Source: Apiotrichum sp. Y4204 (taxonomy: Eukaryota; Basidiomycota; Tremellomycetes; Trichosporonales; Trichosporonaceae). From it: DNA of 64,000 bases. The stretch covers positions 1,302,001 to 1,366,000 of the forward strand of contig JAMYHL010000002.1 in assembly GCA_025531455.1 (NCBI GenBank), written 5' to 3'. Position numbers and translations under genes: made by a program. Of the stretch, positions 62,449-64,000 are shown piece after piece. The first letter of the stretch is position 1; each line of letters starts with the position of its first letter. Under the pieces are notes generated by a model, which worked only from the letters and a program-made list of their open reading frames with translations, was not told the origin of the DNA and searched no databases.

Positions 62449-64000
62449 ATGATGGCCTCTGGCGCGCCACATTCACAATCTCGCCATGACAACAGGAGCT
62501 CATCCAGCCAGGATGTCATCATTCTCGTCGAGGCTACCCCCTCACCTTCCCCGGTGCCCGAAGATCAACGTGCAACACGATCCCGCTATGGCCAATATTA
62601 CAAAACGTTTCCAAGTTTTAACGCAGGGCGCAGCACCCAACGTGCACCAGCGAAACATGTGCGAGTGCAGGCACCTGATAGAACGCGCACAGACGGGTCA
62701 CCGAGACGCGAGAGGAGGCGCGTTGACGAGACACTTCGAACTGGAATCGACTTCACAGCAGATCAAAGCTCTCGCAAAGCGCCCCCTCGAAAGCGGGCTA
62801 TTGACGAGACACTTGTCACTGGAGTGGACTACACCGATGGTGGCGCCAAGAACAAGAGATCACGCCCTCGAGTATCCAATCCGGAATCAGGACAATCAAC
62901 ACTCAACGGCTTTGTGACCCGCGCATCGAACACAGGAGCGACGCCATCTACCCGGGCAGGGCCATCGTCCGCTCGAGCGGCTGCGCCGATGTCTGCAAAA
63001 CCCACACGCCTTCCTATTGTTCGCCGGACGCCTTTGACTGGTGGGAACTCCACTGAGGACGCCATTGTGATCGTGTCGTCCAGTAGCGAGGATGAAGTTG
63101 ATCGTCGCGCGCGGCCGGCCTCTAAGACTATGACACCACGGCAATCTCTTCCGCAATCCCAAGATCCTCCATTGCAGTCTCAGGCGTGTCGGGCGGTGCC
63201 GAAGGTGCCGAAGGTGGGGCACCCCGTTCCTCAGACTGGGTCGCAGTCACCAATAGTTCAGCGGGCATTGAAATTATCGCAATCCGAGCTTCCTTTCTCA
63301 CAACCTTCCCGAACGGTGGCGCGTACAGGGGCACACCAGGCAACCCGTCCCATCTCAAGTCAGCCCAAACCGTCGGCCGGTCTAACATCCTGCGACACTC
63401 CTATACAAACGCAAACACCACGAGTGAAGCCATCCGCCAGCAGGAGCGTTCGCCATCAACCTCTGGTTGAGTATCGTCCCGGCCCTACAACGGAACCTCG
63501 TCCTGCGTCGCCTTCTCCAATCCCGCCTGCCACTGCCTCTGTAATATCTCATACACAGCAGGCTCGGTTATCGCAACCTACCAACAGCCAAGGACATATC
63601 TCCTCTCCTCTCAAGCGTGGCCGTTCGCGCGCGTTCTTTGAGCAAGATGAGCCTGACTTCCTTCCAGGATCCCCCGCGGACTGGGAGAAGGCAGCTGTAA
63701 AGCGAACTCAGACCTCGCAAGGAAGAAATGTCCTTGTTCCTGAAACTGTCCTCTCGCCACGGACGACGACGGGCCCCGGGATCTTGGTCGAGGAAACCGC
63801 CGCTGAACGATGGGGCAACGAAGCCGACAATCCATTTCGAGTCACCAGGGGACCACGAGATTCATTGGGTTTCGACGCGCTTGCGACAAAGTCGTCGCTA
63901 TTTGGCGGTACCGGTGGATTGGACACGATCAAACCTCGGATGCCACAAGGAACATCGGTTGAAGATTCAATTGCGACTTCGTCTCCGACCCGTTCATCCA
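62449..64000 (+). CDS. Uncharacterised protein with SUMO-interaction-like motifs, 3' end cut by window
   Basis: A frame open for 517 codons with no stop to the window edge. It begins MMASGAPHSQSRHDNRSS (first in-frame ATG after a TAG at 62377). I do not recognise a folded domain in this part. It is disordered, rich in Ser, Pro, Arg and Gln. Two short hydrophobic-then-acidic motifs stand out: VIILVE near residue 23 and AIVIVSSSSEDE near residue 205. Both fit the consensus of SUMO-interacting motifs. A tandem repeat reads VDETLRTGIDFTAD then IDETLVTGVDYTDG, about 24 residues apart. Basic KR-rich patches suggest a nuclear location. A later catalytic domain (for example a SNF2 helicase, nuclease or ubiquitin ligase) may lie beyond the edge; that is speculation. 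Confidence 0.75.
   Translation, partial: MMASGAPHSQSRHDNRSSSSQDVIILVEATPSPSPVPEDQRATRSRYGQYYKTFPSFNAGRSTQRAPAKHVRVQAPDRTRTDGSPRRERRRVDETLRTGIDFTADQSSRKAPPRKRAIDETLVTGVDYTDGGAKNKRSRPRVSNPESGQSTLNGFVTRASNTGATPSTRAGPSSARAAAPMSAKPTRLPIVRRTPLTGGNSTEDAIVIVSSSSEDEVDRRARPASKTMTPRQSLPQSQDPPLQSQACRAVPKVPKVGHPVPQTGSQSPIVQRALKLSQSELPFSQPSRTVARTGAHQATRPISSQPKPSAGLTSCDTPIQTQTPRVKPSASRSVRHQPLVEYRPGPTTEPRPASPSPIPPATASVISHTQQARLSQPTNSQGHISSPLKRGRSRAFFEQDEPDFLPGSPADWEKAAVKRTQTSQGRNVLVPETVLSPRTTTGPGILVEETAAERWGNEADNPFRVTRGPRDSLGFDALATKSSLFGGTGGLDTIKPRMPQGTSVEDSIATSSPTRSS

Overview
The window looks like nuclear chromosomal DNA from a basidiomycete yeast, most likely a tremellomycete such as Trichosporonales or a relative. 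The reasons are GC-rich coding sequence, genes split by many very short introns (about 35-60 nt, donors GTGAGT/GTACGT, branch sites like CTAAC/CTGAC close to the acceptor), pyrimidine-rich leaders, Ser/Pro-rich disordered extensions on conserved proteins, and a core eukaryotic gene set. The species call is inference from style and gene content. No database search was possible.

Layout, left to right. 1-2509 is gene-free leader/upstream DNA. 2510-8677 (+) is a Sec7-PH Arf exchange factor. 8891-10096 (-) is ER membrane complex subunit EMC2. 10584-21937 (+) is the giant SAGA/NuA4 scaffold TRA1. 22365-22445 is an intron-containing tRNA-Val(CAC). 23352-26940 (-) is a VPS9-domain Rab5 exchange factor. 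27377-29292 (-) is TRM6/GCD10, divergent from RVB2 (29615-31310, +). 31752-34634 (+) is an F-box protein and 34836-35960 (-) a phosducin-like protein. 37517-39808 (-) is the spliceosomal helicase PRP28, divergent from ribulose-phosphate 3-epimerase (40185-41313, +). 41639-42426 (-) is a tiny membrane protein. 43415-44407 (+) is cytochrome c. 45755-49587 (-) is a LAMMER-type kinase. 52011-58428 (-) is a kinesin-3 (UNC-104/KIF1 type). 59611-60923 (-) is a small internally duplicated, OM14-like membrane protein. 62449-64000 (+) is the start of an uncharacterised protein with SUMO-interaction-like motifs that runs off the right edge.

The genes are ordinary housekeeping functions (membrane traffic, chromatin, tRNA modification, splicing, pentose phosphate pathway, respiration). 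I see no biosynthetic cluster, transposon, CRISPR array or virus. TRA1 and RVB2 both belong to chromatin complexes and the two exchange factors both serve membrane traffic, but nothing suggests these neighbours are co-regulated as a unit.

The most interesting signal is in gene architecture. Extremely small coding exons recur: two genes have a first coding exon that is only the start codon, the kinesin P-loop is divided over 16-, 11- and 15-nt exons, the epimerase catalytic motif sits on a 13-nt exon, and 9-nt exons occur in three genes. TRA1, in contrast, has an unbroken 10.1-kb exon. For SEC7-PH, RVB2, F-box, phosducin-like, PRP28, RPE, cytochrome c, OM14-like, the tiny membrane protein and TRA1, exon sums from the splice sites given are exact multiples of three, which supports the models.
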